From assembly GCA_035566895.1 (NCBI GenBank), contig DATMQA010000051.1:1-64000 (forward strand): 64,000 nucleotides of DNA, in the 5' to 3' direction. Position numbers and translations under genes: made by a program. Below, one piece after another: positions 51,541-59,492 of this stretch. Every line of letters starts with the position of its first letter. Within the stretch, counting starts at the first letter, position 1. Under the pieces are notes generated by a model that was given only the letters and a program-made list of their open reading frames with translations, was not told where the DNA came from and searched no databases. Origin of the DNA: DATMQA01 sp035566895. Its GTDB lineage: Bacteria; Verrucomicrobiota; Verrucomicrobiia; Limisphaerales; UBA8199.

Positions 51541-52314
51541 TTACGCCCGCGAGGGATTCGGAACGCCGGGTTTGGGCGGAGGGGGAGGAGGAATGAGAGG
51601 GCGGCGGCGCATCCCGTTCTGAAGCCACAGCCGCCACACCATGAAAAAGGCCTCCCGCACGATATGCCCCGACATTTTCGAGCGGCCCTGAAAACGGTCG
51701 GTGAAAATAATCGGCACCTCGACCACCCGCATTCCCTGGCTCCAGAGCCGGTGGGTCATTTCGATTTGGAAACTGTAACCGTTGGAGTTGATCTGATCGA
51801 GCTTGATCGCCTCCAAGGCTCGCCGCCGAAAACATTTGTAACCGCCCGTCGGGTCGGTAAAGGGCATCCCCGTGACCACGTGCACAAATTTCGCGGCGCT
51901 CTTGCTGAGCATGAGACGGCTCAGCGGCCAGTTGATAATGCGAATTCCGTTGAGATAACGCGAGCCGAGCACCAGGTCGGCGTCTTTAGCGGCTTCCAGG
52001 AACATCGGGATGTCGTCAGGGTTGTGCGACAGGTCCCCGTCCAGCTCGAACACAAATTCGTAGCCTTGCTCCAGCGCCCACTTGAACCCGGCGATATAAG
52101 CCCGGCCCAGGCCGTTTTTCTCCGTGCGATGCAGCACGTGCAAGGCCGGATGCTTGGCGGCCAACTCATCAGCAAGCTTGCCTGTGCCATCCGGGGAATT
52201 GTCATCGACCACTTGAATGTCCACCGCAACGGGCAGGGCCAGAATCCGCTGCGTAAGCAAAGGAAGATTCTCCCGCTCGTTGAAGGTCGGCACGACGACA
52301 AGGGTCTTATTCAT
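51541..52314 (-). CDS. Polyprenol monophosphomannose synthase-like glycosyltransferase
   Basis: A 257-residue GT2 protein of the dolichol/polyprenol phosphate mannose synthase type: LVVVPTFNERENLPLLTQRI, QVVDDNSPDGTGKLADEL, FVFELDGDLSHNPDDIP (acidic motif), LVLGSRYLNGIRIINWPLSR, DPTGGYKCFRRRALEAI and VEVPIIFTDRFQGRSKM. It would make polyprenyl-phosphate mannose (or a glucose equivalent) as a donor for periplasmic glycosylation. It has no membrane helices at its Pro-rich C-terminus. It is probably co-transcribed with eda. Confidence 0.93.
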   Translation of the reverse strand: MNKTLVVVPTFNERENLPLLTQRILALPVAVDIQVVDDNSPDGTGKLADELAAKHPALHVLHRTEKNGLGRAYIAGFKWALEQGYEFVFELDGDLSHNPDDIPMFLEAAKDADLVLGSRYLNGIRIINWPLSRLMLSKSAAKFVHVVTGMPFTDPTGGYKCFRRRALEAIKLDQINSNGYSFQIEMTHRLWSQGMRVVEVPIIFTDRFQGRSKMSGHIVREAFFMVWRLWLQNGMRRRPLIPPPPPPKPGVPNPSRA

Positions 52315-52407
52315 GCAAATGCAAGCCCCCAGATAATTAAGCGACGCTCAGCGCGAAAACAAGCCGCGATTTTCCGGTTTGGTAATAACTTCCTGATGGA
52401 CTGGAGC

Positions 52408-52424
52408 GCGCCCGTCTCGGGCGC
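52408..52424. repeat. Hairpin GCGCCCG-TCT-CGGGCGC in a divergent promoter region
   Basis: Perfect 7-base stems with a 3-base loop, within the context GGAGCGCGCCC...GGGCGCAGCC, lie in the 231-base gap between the divergent DPM1-like (minus) and TPR (plus) genes. The framing GGAGCGC and GCAGC words match those of the palindrome inside pabB, suggesting the same REP family. The rest of this gap holds no gene. Confidence 0.55.
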
Positions 52425-52545
52425 AGCCAGGTCTGCCTGTTTAGTGACGTTCGAGTTTTCCGGCGTTCCCCAGCCTGGTGGGTAACAGGCTCTTGCATCG
52501 AACCTTCTTGCATTCCACCCTGATCCACTGGCACTCTCCACCATC

Positions 52546-53313
52546 ATGTTGGGTTCCCTTTTGACCAGGCTTTGGTCCTTGGATTACCTGTGGAGCTCGC
52601 CCCTGGCGCTGCTGATCTCGGTGTTTCAGATTTGGATGCTGGTGGATGCCATTCGCCAGCGGGAGTGGGTCTGGGCCCTCTTTATCCTGGTCGGTTGGGG
52701 TCTTGCCGCCCTCTGGTATTATTTCAATGTTTATCGCGCCGCCCCTTCAACCATGCGCGGCTTCCAACTGCCCGGCGCCCAAAATCGACGACGCATCAAA
52801 GAGCTCCAGGCCCAAATCCATCACCTGGACAAGCCGCACCATTACTTCCAGCTCGGCGATATTTATTTTCAGCAGGGCAAGCTCGAACCGGCCGAGGCTG
52901 CTTATCGCGCTTCCCTGGAACGCGACCCCCAGGATATCGATACCCGCGCCCATCTCGGCCAATGCCTGTTGCGCCGGCACAAACCCGCCGAGGCCCGCCC
53001 CCTCCTTGAAGGAGTCATCGCCGAGAACCCCAAACACGATTATGGCTATTCACTCATGGCTCTCGCCGAGACCTTGACTGCCCTGGGCGAAACTGACGCC
53101 GCCCTCAAGCTTTGGCAACAGGTCACGGCCAACCACTCTTATCCGCGCGCCAAAGTCCAACTCGCCGAGCTTTATGTCGCCAAAAGTCAGCCGGATCTCG
53201 CCCGCACGGAATTGAAAGAGGTCATCGCCGATGATGAGCACGCCCCAGCCTTCCAGCGGCGGCGTGACCGCGTCTGGGTCCGCCGAGCGCGAGGACTTTT
53301 GCGGAAATTATGA
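52546..53313 (+). CDS. Membrane-anchored TPR-repeat protein
   Basis: A 255-residue protein. The N-terminal ~65 residues contain two hydrophobic segments (SPLALLISVFQIWMLVDAI and ALFILVGWGLAALWYYFNV). They are followed by tetratricopeptide-like helices (HYFQLGDIYFQQGKLEPAEA, DIDTRAHLGQCLLRRHKPAEA, DYGYSLMALAETLTALGETDA). TPRs mediate protein-protein contacts, here at the cytoplasmic membrane face. The final residues (FQRRRDRVWVRRARGLLRKL) are very basic. Its stop overlaps the ATG of the uronate-isomerase-like gene (ATGA, 53310-53313). The partner is unknown. Confidence 0.88.
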   Translation: MLGSLLTRLWSLDYLWSSPLALLISVFQIWMLVDAIRQREWVWALFILVGWGLAALWYYFNVYRAAPSTMRGFQLPGAQNRRRIKELQAQIHHLDKPHHYFQLGDIYFQQGKLEPAEAAYRASLERDPQDIDTRAHLGQCLLRRHKPAEARPLLEGVIAENPKHDYGYSLMALAETLTALGETDAALKLWQQVTANHSYPRAKVQLAELYVAKSQPDLARTELKEVIADDEHAPAFQRRRDRVWVRRARGLLRKL

Positions 53314-54572
53314 AAACAATTCTCTCGGAAGCCAGCCACGTCCCTTTCGCAAAACAAATCGAAGATATCGTGATGTCCACCCCCATCGTGGACATTCACA
53401 CGCACCTCTACGACCCCGTGTTCAAAGAACTGCTGCTCTGGGGAATCGACGACCTCCTCGTCTATCATTACTTGGTGGCCGAAGCCTTTCGTTACCTTGA
53501 TATCCCCTATGACAAGTTCTGGTCGCTCTCCAAGACCGCGCAGGCGGACCTGATCTGGAATGCCCTCTTTGTCCAGCATTCCCCGGTTTCGGAAGCCTGC
53601 CGTGGCGTGCTGACCACGTTGCACCTGCTGGGCCTGGACGTTAAGAAGCGCGAGCTGCCGGCCCTGCGGTCCTGGTTCGCCAGCCAGAAGGTCGAAAACC
53701 ACATCACCCGCTGCATGGAACTGGCCGGCCTGCACAGGATCTTCATGACCAATTCGCCTTTCGACGATCTCGAACGGCCGGTTTGGGAGAAGGGTTTCCG
53801 GCGCGACGAACGCTTTGTGGCCGGGCTGCGCGTTGACCCCCTCCTGCTCTCCTGGCCCGAAACCGCCCCCAGGCTGGCCAAATGGGGCTACAAAGTCGAA
53901 GCCGGTTCTCCTACCCAAAAGACCTTCGACGAAGTACGCCGGTTCCTGGCCGATTGGACCAAACGCATCCGCGCGCATTATGTCATGGTCTCGCTGCCGC
54001 CGGACTTCGAGTTCCCTGCCAAAAACGTCACGACGAAACTGATCGAAAAAGCATTGTTGCCGCATTGCCACGAGCACCGCCTGCCCTTTGCCCTGATGCC
54101 CGGCGTCAAACGCGCTGTCAATCCGCAGCTCAAACTGGCCGGCGATGGCGTTGGGCTCGCCAACCTGAGTTTCCTGCAGAACCTTTGTGCCGGTTTCCCG
54201 GACAACAAATTCATGGCCACAATTCTCGCGCGCGAAAACCAGCACGAGGCCTGTGTGCTCGCCCGCAAATTCCGCAACCTCCACATCTTCGGCTGTTGGT
54301 GGTTTACGAACGTGCCTTATCTCATCCATGAAATCACTTCCCTGCGGCTCGAACTGCTCGGTTTGAGTTTCACTCCCCAGCATTCGGATGCGCGCGTTCT
54401 GGACCAAATCATCTATAAGTGGCACCACTCACGCCAACTCATAGCTCGAACCCTGGTGGACAAATATTCAGCTCTGGCCCAAACCGGCTGGCACGCCACC
54501 CGGGCCGAAATCGAGCGCGATGTCAAAGACCTCTTCGGCGGCGCCTTTGAACGGTTTTGCGACGTGGCGTGA
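53310..54572 (+). CDS. Uronate (glucuronate) isomerase-like amidohydrolase-fold protein
   Basis: A 420-residue protein related to glucuronate isomerase UxaC: PIVDIHTHLYDPVFKELLLW (metal-binding HxH), VAGLRVDPLLLSWPE, LPFALMPGVKRAVNPQLKLA, FLQNLCAGFPDNKFMATILA, and FGCWWFTNVPYLIHEIT, a clear match to the GCWWF motif of UxaC. At 420 residues it is shorter than the usual ~470, so a related activity is possible. It is coupled to the TPR gene; eda and Gfo/Idh/MocA genes nearby would fit a uronate route, but they are on the other strand. Confidence 0.88.
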   Translation: MKTILSEASHVPFAKQIEDIVMSTPIVDIHTHLYDPVFKELLLWGIDDLLVYHYLVAEAFRYLDIPYDKFWSLSKTAQADLIWNALFVQHSPVSEACRGVLTTLHLLGLDVKKRELPALRSWFASQKVENHITRCMELAGLHRIFMTNSPFDDLERPVWEKGFRRDERFVAGLRVDPLLLSWPETAPRLAKWGYKVEAGSPTQKTFDEVRRFLADWTKRIRAHYVMVSLPPDFEFPAKNVTTKLIEKALLPHCHEHRLPFALMPGVKRAVNPQLKLAGDGVGLANLSFLQNLCAGFPDNKFMATILARENQHEACVLARKFRNLHIFGCWWFTNVPYLIHEITSLRLELLGLSFTPQHSDARVLDQIIYKWHHSRQLIARTLVDKYSALAQTGWHATRAEIERDVKDLFGGAFERFCDVA

Positions 54573-54596
54573 TGGAGGGATTACCAATTTAAATTG

Positions 54597-54617
54597 CCAT
54601 TTCCCAATGGGATATGG
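54597..54617. promoter_or_regulatory. Palindromic operator candidate upstream of vapBC
   Basis: CCATTTCCCA (54597-54606) and TGGGATATGG (54608-54617) form an inverted repeat with 9 of 10 pairs matching and a 1-base spacer, 12 bases before the antitoxin ATG. The region 54580-54628 is markedly AT-rich relative to the window and includes AATTTAAATT. Autorepression of toxin-antitoxin operons by the antitoxin at such palindromes is usual, so this is a likely operator. Confidence 0.45.
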
Positions 54618-54628
54618 TATTATTTGGC

Positions 54629-54910
54629 ATGAAAGAGACGACCGTGCAAATCGATCAGGCTGGCCGGGTGGTGCTTCCGAAGCGGCTTCGGGAGCGGTTC
54701 CGCCTGCGGGGCGGTGACACGCTTGCTCTTGAAGTTCGAGGGGACGCGATCGAACTGCGTCCCACACGTGCAGCTGGCGAGCTGAAGTGCGTCAACGGAG
54801 TGCTCGTTTTCACAGGGGCAGCTCTACTTGAAAGGGGCCGCGACTTTGTCGCTGACTCTCGCGAAGAGCGAATGGACGACCTCATGGCTGGCATGAACGG
54901 ACGGCGATGA
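54629..54910 (+). CDS. vapB: AbrB/MazE/SpoVT-type antitoxin (VapB-like)
   Basis: From ATG 54629 the product has 93 residues. The N-terminal swapped-hairpin AbrB fold is visible: TVQIDQAGRVVLPKRLRERF then GGDTLALEVRGDAIELRPT. The C-terminal half (FTGAALLERGRDFVADSREE) would bind and neutralise the PIN toxin. The start at 54614 is possible but would put the operator inside the gene. It overlaps the toxin gene by 4 bases (ATGA), as in vapBC operons. Confidence 0.9.
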   Translation: MKETTVQIDQAGRVVLPKRLRERFRLRGGDTLALEVRGDAIELRPTRAAGELKCVNGVLVFTGAALLERGRDFVADSREERMDDLMAGMNGRR

Positions 54911-55344
54911 AGGTGTTTTGCGATACGAATGTCCTCATCGCGGCATTTCTAACCAATCACCCTCACCATCACGCTGCCCGTCCGGTCCTCGAGCGCGTCA
55001 AAGCAGGCAGGGATGAAGGCCTGCTGGCCGCGCACAGTCTTGCGGAGACATACGCAGTCCTGACCCGTCTTCCTGGTGCAAACCAGGTTCCCACGAGCGT
55101 GGCTTGGCAGTTAATCCATGAGAACGCGATTAAGAGCTTTCCCATCATCGCGCTAACACACCGGGACTATTCAAAAGCTCTCGAAAATGCGGCGGCCAAC
55201 GGCGTGGAGGGTGGGCGAATCTACGACGCTCTTCTGCTGGCCGCTGCGACCAAATGCGGCGCGGAGCGCATCTATACGTTTAACGTCAGCCATTTTCAGA
55301 ACATCGCCGGCGACGACCTTCGCGAACGGATCGTTGCTCCATAA
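54907..55344 (+). CDS. vapC: PIN-domain toxin (VapC-like ribonuclease)
   Basis: A 145-residue PIN nuclease: the first acidic residue is in FCDTNVLIAAFL, Glu in AAHSLAETYAVLTRLPGA, and the C-terminal acidic residues in GGRIYDALLLAAATKCGAER and YTFNVSHFQNIA. VapC toxins cleave tRNA or rRNA and are held by the AbrB-like antitoxin. It is coupled to the antitoxin gene. The following 152 bases contain TTGTAACT-type repeats and no gene. Confidence 0.93.
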   Translation: MKVFCDTNVLIAAFLTNHPHHHAARPVLERVKAGRDEGLLAAHSLAETYAVLTRLPGANQVPTSVAWQLIHENAIKSFPIIALTHRDYSKALENAAANGVEGGRIYDALLLAAATKCGAERIYTFNVSHFQNIAGDDLRERIVAP

Positions 55345-55496
55345 AAGACACGAATCTGTCCCGTGCTCCGCTCCCCTCTTATGTAACTCATTTAACTGTT
55401 TTAACCCATTCGACTCCGCTACCCTCCTTTCCGTTGATTACCCAGTTAGGCGTTGTAACGTTGTAACCGGGTAACTTTGTAACTCATTCTCGCTTT

Positions 55497-57053
55497 GTGG
55501 CAGGATTAATCGCTATCGTGGGCCGGCCGAATGTCGGCAAGTCGGCGCTGTTTAACCGCATCGTCGGCCGCCGCATTGCCATCGTTCATGACCAGCCGGG
55601 CGTGACCCGCGACCGCGTCACCGCCGAGGGCGAATGGCGCGGCCAGCCCTTTACGCTGGTGGATACCGGCGGCATCGGCTTGATGCGCCGCGAAAAAGCG
55701 GACGATGTCATCACTCGCGCGGCGCTGGCCCAGGTTGAGCTCGCCATTGAAGCCGCCCACGTCATCATTCTGGTGGTGAACGTGCAGGAAGGGGTGGTTC
55801 CACTCGACCGCGAGGCCGCCAACCGCTTGCGTCGAAGCGGCAAACCGGTCCTCGTCGCCGTCAATAAGGTGGACACCAGCCGGGTGGAAGCCAACGCGCT
55901 GGAGTTTGCCGCACTTGCTTTCGAGAAAATTTTCCCGGTAAGCGCCATTCACGGAGAAGGGATTCAACCGTTGATGGATGCTGCTACTGCTTTATTGCCT
56001 GTGGAGAGTGACCCGTGCCGGACGCCAGGTGACGAAGAGGCACCGACGTCACCCGTCACTCCGTCACCCCTCCGGCTTGCGATTGTCGGCCGTCCCAACG
56101 TCGGCAAATCCTCCATCATCAACACCCTCACTCAATCCGAGCGCGTGGTCGTCAGTCCCACTCCCGGCACTACCCGCGATTCCGTGGACGTGCCTTTCGA
56201 GGTGATTACCGATGGCGTGCGCCAATCCTGCGTGCTCATCGACACCGCCGGCATGCGCAAAACGCGACGCATCGATGATTCCATCGAATTCTTCAGCGTC
56301 AAACGCGCCGAGGATTCCATCGCCCGCTGCGATATCGCCGTGCTGGTCCTGGACGCCGCTTCCGGCATCACCGAGCAGGACAAAAAAGTGGCGGACAAAA
56401 TCGTCGAGGAGCGCAAGGCCTGCATTGTGGTGGTCAACAAGTGGGACCTGATCGAGGAGAGTGTCCGTAAGGCGCGCGAGGAGGAAATCGAACGCCGGCG
56501 ACGGAAAGACCGGGATAGCCTCAAGCTCATGACCACCCTGGCCGAGTTCGGTGACTGGGTCCAGAAACACCTTTTCTTTCTCGACTACGCCCCGGTCATC
56601 TTCACGTCGGCAACCTCTGGATTCAATCTCGAGCGCCTGCTCGAAGCCGTGCGCTATGTCGCCGCTCAGTTGCAGCAGAAGATCCCCACCGCGATTCTCA
56701 ACCGCACCTTGCAGGACGCCGTCGAACGCCGCCAGCCGGTCAGCTCCCATGGCCACCGCCTCAAGTTCTTTTACGCGACCCAGGTACGGGAGGCCCCGCC
56801 CACCTTCCTGCTTTTTATCAATCGCGAAGACCTTTTTTCGCCTGCCTACAAAAAATACCTCGCCGATCAAATGCGTCGCGCCTTCGGCTACGAAGGCTGC
56901 CCCATCGTCCTGGTTCCCAAGGCCCGTCCGAAAACCATCGAGCCGTTCCGCAAGCCTCGCCCAAAGCTGTCCCGTGGGAGCAGGCCCGGGCACGAAAGAA
57001 ACAAAGGCCAAACCCGCACGCGCACCCATCGGCGCGAGCGAAACCGGGCCTGA
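55497..57053 (+). CDS. der: Ribosome-associated GTPase Der (EngA)
   Basis: A 518-residue protein with tandem GTPase domains, required for 50S subunit maturation. Domain 1: P-loop IVGRPNVGKSALFNR (about residue 7), DTGGIG, NKVD. Domain 2 (about 195): IVGRPNVGKSSIINTL, DTAGMRKTRRID, NKWD. The C-terminal KH-like domain has PTAILNRTLQDAVERRQPV and GHRLKFFYATQV. Start GTG at 55497. The inter-domain linker SDPCRTPGDEEAPTSPVTPS is unusually low-complexity and encoded by short CGTCAC repeats. The tail is basic. It precedes pabB by 9 bases. Confidence 0.96.
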   Translation: MAGLIAIVGRPNVGKSALFNRIVGRRIAIVHDQPGVTRDRVTAEGEWRGQPFTLVDTGGIGLMRREKADDVITRAALAQVELAIEAAHVIILVVNVQEGVVPLDREAANRLRRSGKPVLVAVNKVDTSRVEANALEFAALAFEKIFPVSAIHGEGIQPLMDAATALLPVESDPCRTPGDEEAPTSPVTPSPLRLAIVGRPNVGKSSIINTLTQSERVVVSPTPGTTRDSVDVPFEVITDGVRQSCVLIDTAGMRKTRRIDDSIEFFSVKRAEDSIARCDIAVLVLDAASGITEQDKKVADKIVEERKACIVVVNKWDLIEESVRKAREEEIERRRRKDRDSLKLMTTLAEFGDWVQKHLFFLDYAPVIFTSATSGFNLERLLEAVRYVAAQLQQKIPTAILNRTLQDAVERRQPVSSHGHRLKFFYATQVREAPPTFLLFINREDLFSPAYKKYLADQMRRAFGYEGCPIVLVPKARPKTIEPFRKPRPKLSRGSRPGHERNKGQTRTRTHRRERNRA

Positions 57054-57062
57054 CTCAATCAC

Positions 57063-58652
57063 ATGCACCCGCTGATCGAGGAAATCTCTACTCAGCAAAC
57101 ACCGGAGTCGCTGGTCGAGCACATCTGGGGCGAAACAGGTGTGGTCCTGCTGCGGAGTGCGCCCGCAGCGCACGATTCCGCTCATGCCCCGCAGGCCCGC
57201 TATTCCTTCGTGGCGGCGCGGCCGTTCCTCACCTTCCGCTCCTTCGGCTCGCGGTGTGAGCTTTGGTCTGGCGCCGCGCTGCGCGACCGCCACGTTCAAT
57301 TTGGAAATCCCTGGCGCCTCCTCGAAGCCCTGGCGGCCCGTTGCGAACTGCTCGAGGAGATGGATTTTCCCTTCCCCCTCGGTGGCTGCTTCGGTTATTG
57401 GGGATACGACCTTCGTGTTTTCGTCGAACCCAAACTGAGCCGCCGCGCCACAAACGATCTGGAGTTGCCGGATTGTCACGTGGGCTTTTACGACAGTCTT
57501 GTCGTGTTCGATCATCACCTCGGCAAGGCTTTTATTATTTCTACCGGCCTGCTGCCGGATGGCTCTTGCTCCCCAGTTCGTGCCGGGGAACAACTAGGGT
57601 TCTGGCAAGCTCGCCTATCGGTCCCTCAGGGCGAGGGTAGGGCTCGTCTTTCCTCAGCCCGACCGAACCGCAGCGACCGGAGCGCGGCCTTTAGGCTGCA
57701 GCGGTGCGGGACTGAGGAGGACATTCGAACAGTTCTGCAGCCTAAAGGCCGCGCTCCTGTCGCCGGGCGTGGCGTGTTCACAAGCCTCCCCCGGTCCGAT
57801 TTCCTGGCCCGCGTCGAGCAAGCCAAGGCCTATATCGGCCACGGTGACATTTACCAGGTCAATCTCTCTCAGCGCCTGGCCACGCGCTGGGATTCCTCCC
57901 CCTGGGACCTCTTCCAGCGCTTGCAGGCCGTCTCCCCGTCTCCCTTCTCGGCTTACCTCGATTGCGGCGAATTTCAAATCGTCTCCTCCTCCCCCGAGCT
58001 TTTTCTGCGCTTGAGCGGCCGGCATATCCAAACGCGGCCGATCAAAGGCACCCGGCCTCGCGCGAGCGACCCGACCCGCGACGCCCAACTGACTTACGAA
58101 CTGCAAACCAGCCCCAAGGAAATGGCCGAACTGGTCATGATCACTGACTTGCTCCGCAACGATCTGGGCCGCGTATGCGAATTCGGCTCCATCCAGGTGC
58201 CCGAACTTGTTCGGCTCGAACGCTATGCTCATGTCCAACACCTCGTCTCAACCGTCGAAGGTCGCTTGCGTCCCGACGTGACCCATTCATCCGCCTTTGC
58301 CTCGTGCTTTCCCGGCGGCAGCATCACCGGCGCGCCAAAATTCCGGGCAATGGAAATCATCGACGAATTGGAGCCGGTCGCGCGCGGCCCTTACACCGGC
58401 GCGCTGGGTTATCTGGGCTTTAACCGCGAAAGCCAGTTAAGCATCATCATTCGAGCGGCGATTTGCCGTTCACCTGCGGTTTGGTTCCACGCCGGTGCCG
58501 GAATTGTCGCTGATTCGGTTCCTGCGGCTGAATACGAAGAGACGCTCGCCAAGGCCCGCGGCTTTTTCGAGGCGCTGCGAATTAAATATCATGATCGTCT
58601 TCCTCAACGGCCAATTCCTGCCAGAGGAGCAGGCCTTGGTTTCGGTCTTTGA
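57063..58652 (+). CDS. pabB: Aminodeoxychorismate synthase component I
   Basis: A 529-residue chorismate-utilising enzyme making aminodeoxychorismate for folate. C-terminal family motifs: GHGDIYQVNLSQRLATRW, IKGTRPRASDPTRDAQLTYE, ELVMITDLLRNDLGRVCEFG, CFPGGSITGAPKFRAMEIID and GPYTGALGYLGFN. An N-terminal half of the Anth_synt_I_N type precedes it. Residues about 204-234 (RSDRSAAFRLQRCGTEEDIR and on) are encoded by a palindromic repeat and lie in the linker between the two halves. The amidotransferase pabA is not adjacent. Its end overlaps the pabC start by 62 bases. Confidence 0.94.
   Translation: MHPLIEEISTQQTPESLVEHIWGETGVVLLRSAPAAHDSAHAPQARYSFVAARPFLTFRSFGSRCELWSGAALRDRHVQFGNPWRLLEALAARCELLEEMDFPFPLGGCFGYWGYDLRVFVEPKLSRRATNDLELPDCHVGFYDSLVVFDHHLGKAFIISTGLLPDGSCSPVRAGEQLGFWQARLSVPQGEGRARLSSARPNRSDRSAAFRLQRCGTEEDIRTVLQPKGRAPVAGRGVFTSLPRSDFLARVEQAKAYIGHGDIYQVNLSQRLATRWDSSPWDLFQRLQAVSPSPFSAYLDCGEFQIVSSSPELFLRLSGRHIQTRPIKGTRPRASDPTRDAQLTYELQTSPKEMAELVMITDLLRNDLGRVCEFGSIQVPELVRLERYAHVQHLVSTVEGRLRPDVTHSSAFASCFPGGSITGAPKFRAMEIIDELEPVARGPYTGALGYLGFNRESQLSIIIRAAICRSPAVWFHAGAGIVADSVPAAEYEETLAKARGFFEALRIKYHDRLPQRPIPARGAGLGFGL
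57673..57763. repeat. REP-like palindrome inserted in frame in pabB
   Basis: The arm GGAGCGCGGCCTTTAGGCTG...CAG (57679-57701) is the exact reverse complement of 57735-57757 (23 bases), extending to 29-base arms with one mismatch (57673-57701, 57735-57763). The 33-base loop reads CGGTGCGGGACTGAGGAGGA then CATTCGAACAGTT. The whole unit stays in frame and adds about 30 residues to a PabB linker. Similar GGAGCGC..GCAGC palindromes occur at 52.4 kb. Confidence 0.85.
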
Positions 58653-59445
58653 CCGCGGGTTCCTCTACGGCGATGGCTTGTTCGAAACGCTGCGCGTGCT
58701 GAATGGCCGTCCTTTTCGCCAGGATCAGCATTGGCGCCGGCTCGAGCAAGGCGCCGCCTTCCTGGGAATTCCTCTGCCCTTTGGCTCCGGCGCTCTGTCT
58801 GACCATGCCGGCCAGCTCATCGCCAAAAACCAAATGCCTGACGCGTTGCTCCGAGTTGTCCTTTCCCGCGGCGTCGGCCTGCGCGGGTACTCCCCCAAAG
58901 GCGCCGAGCGTCCCACCCTGGTAATGTCCTTGCACCCGGCGCCTCCGCTGAACAGCCACGATCCACCTGGATGGCGTTTGGTAACATCTTCCTTTTGCCT
59001 GCCTGCCCACGGCCACCTCGCCCGGTTCAAGACTTGCAATAAACTTCCTCAAATCCTGGCTCGCGCCGAAGCGGACGCTGCCGGCGCCGACGAAGCGCTG
59101 CTGCTGGACCCTGACGGCCACGTGGTCGAGGGCGCCAGCAGTAACCTGTTCTGGTTTGACGCCACCAGCCTGTGCACGCCGCCTTTTACCGCGGGCATTC
59201 TGCCCGGTGTCACTCGCGCTGCTGTCTTCGAGATCGCGTCGTCACTTGGCTTGCCAATCCGCGAACTCGTCGTCGCTCCAGCCGAACTGAGGTCGGCTGC
59301 GGGAGTTTTCCTCTCCGTCACTTCGGTCGGTATTGCCGAGGCCATCTCGCTTGACGGCTCACCTTTGCCGCGCTCTGCCCGGGTGGAACAGATTCGCGCC
59401 GCCTACAATCACCTTTTGCAGACCGAAACTTCTGCCAGCCTTTAG
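58591..59445 (+). CDS. pabC: Aminodeoxychorismate lyase (class IV PLP aminotransferase)
   Basis: From ATG 58591, 284 residues (the upstream frame extension lies within pabB). Class IV fold: VSVFDRGFLYGDGLFETLRV, the catalytic-lysine region ARFKTCNKLPQILAR, and EALLLDPDGHVVEGASSNLF with the PLP-phosphate loop. It is directly coupled to pabB, so aminodeoxychorismate lyase, giving p-aminobenzoate and pyruvate, is the best reading; D-amino-acid or branched-chain aminotransferase is the alternative within the fold. It converges on the DUF1501 gene with 47 bases between. Confidence 0.9.
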   Translation: MIVFLNGQFLPEEQALVSVFDRGFLYGDGLFETLRVLNGRPFRQDQHWRRLEQGAAFLGIPLPFGSGALSDHAGQLIAKNQMPDALLRVVLSRGVGLRGYSPKGAERPTLVMSLHPAPPLNSHDPPGWRLVTSSFCLPAHGHLARFKTCNKLPQILARAEADAAGADEALLLDPDGHVVEGASSNLFWFDATSLCTPPFTAGILPGVTRAAVFEIASSLGLPIRELVVAPAELRSAAGVFLSVTSVGIAEAISLDGSPLPRSARVEQIRAAYNHLLQTETSASL

Positions 59446-59492
59446 AAAGCCAAGGTTTATCATAACCTTCATCCTCCCGACTGGCGGGTAAG

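Noticed and set aside
53187..54428. 413-codon minus-strand open frame
   Set aside because: It is antisense to the UxaC-like gene, which carries HxH and GCWWF motifs.
56064..57593. 509-codon minus-strand open frame spanning der and pabB
   Set aside because: It runs across two well-supported plus-strand genes and lacks motifs.
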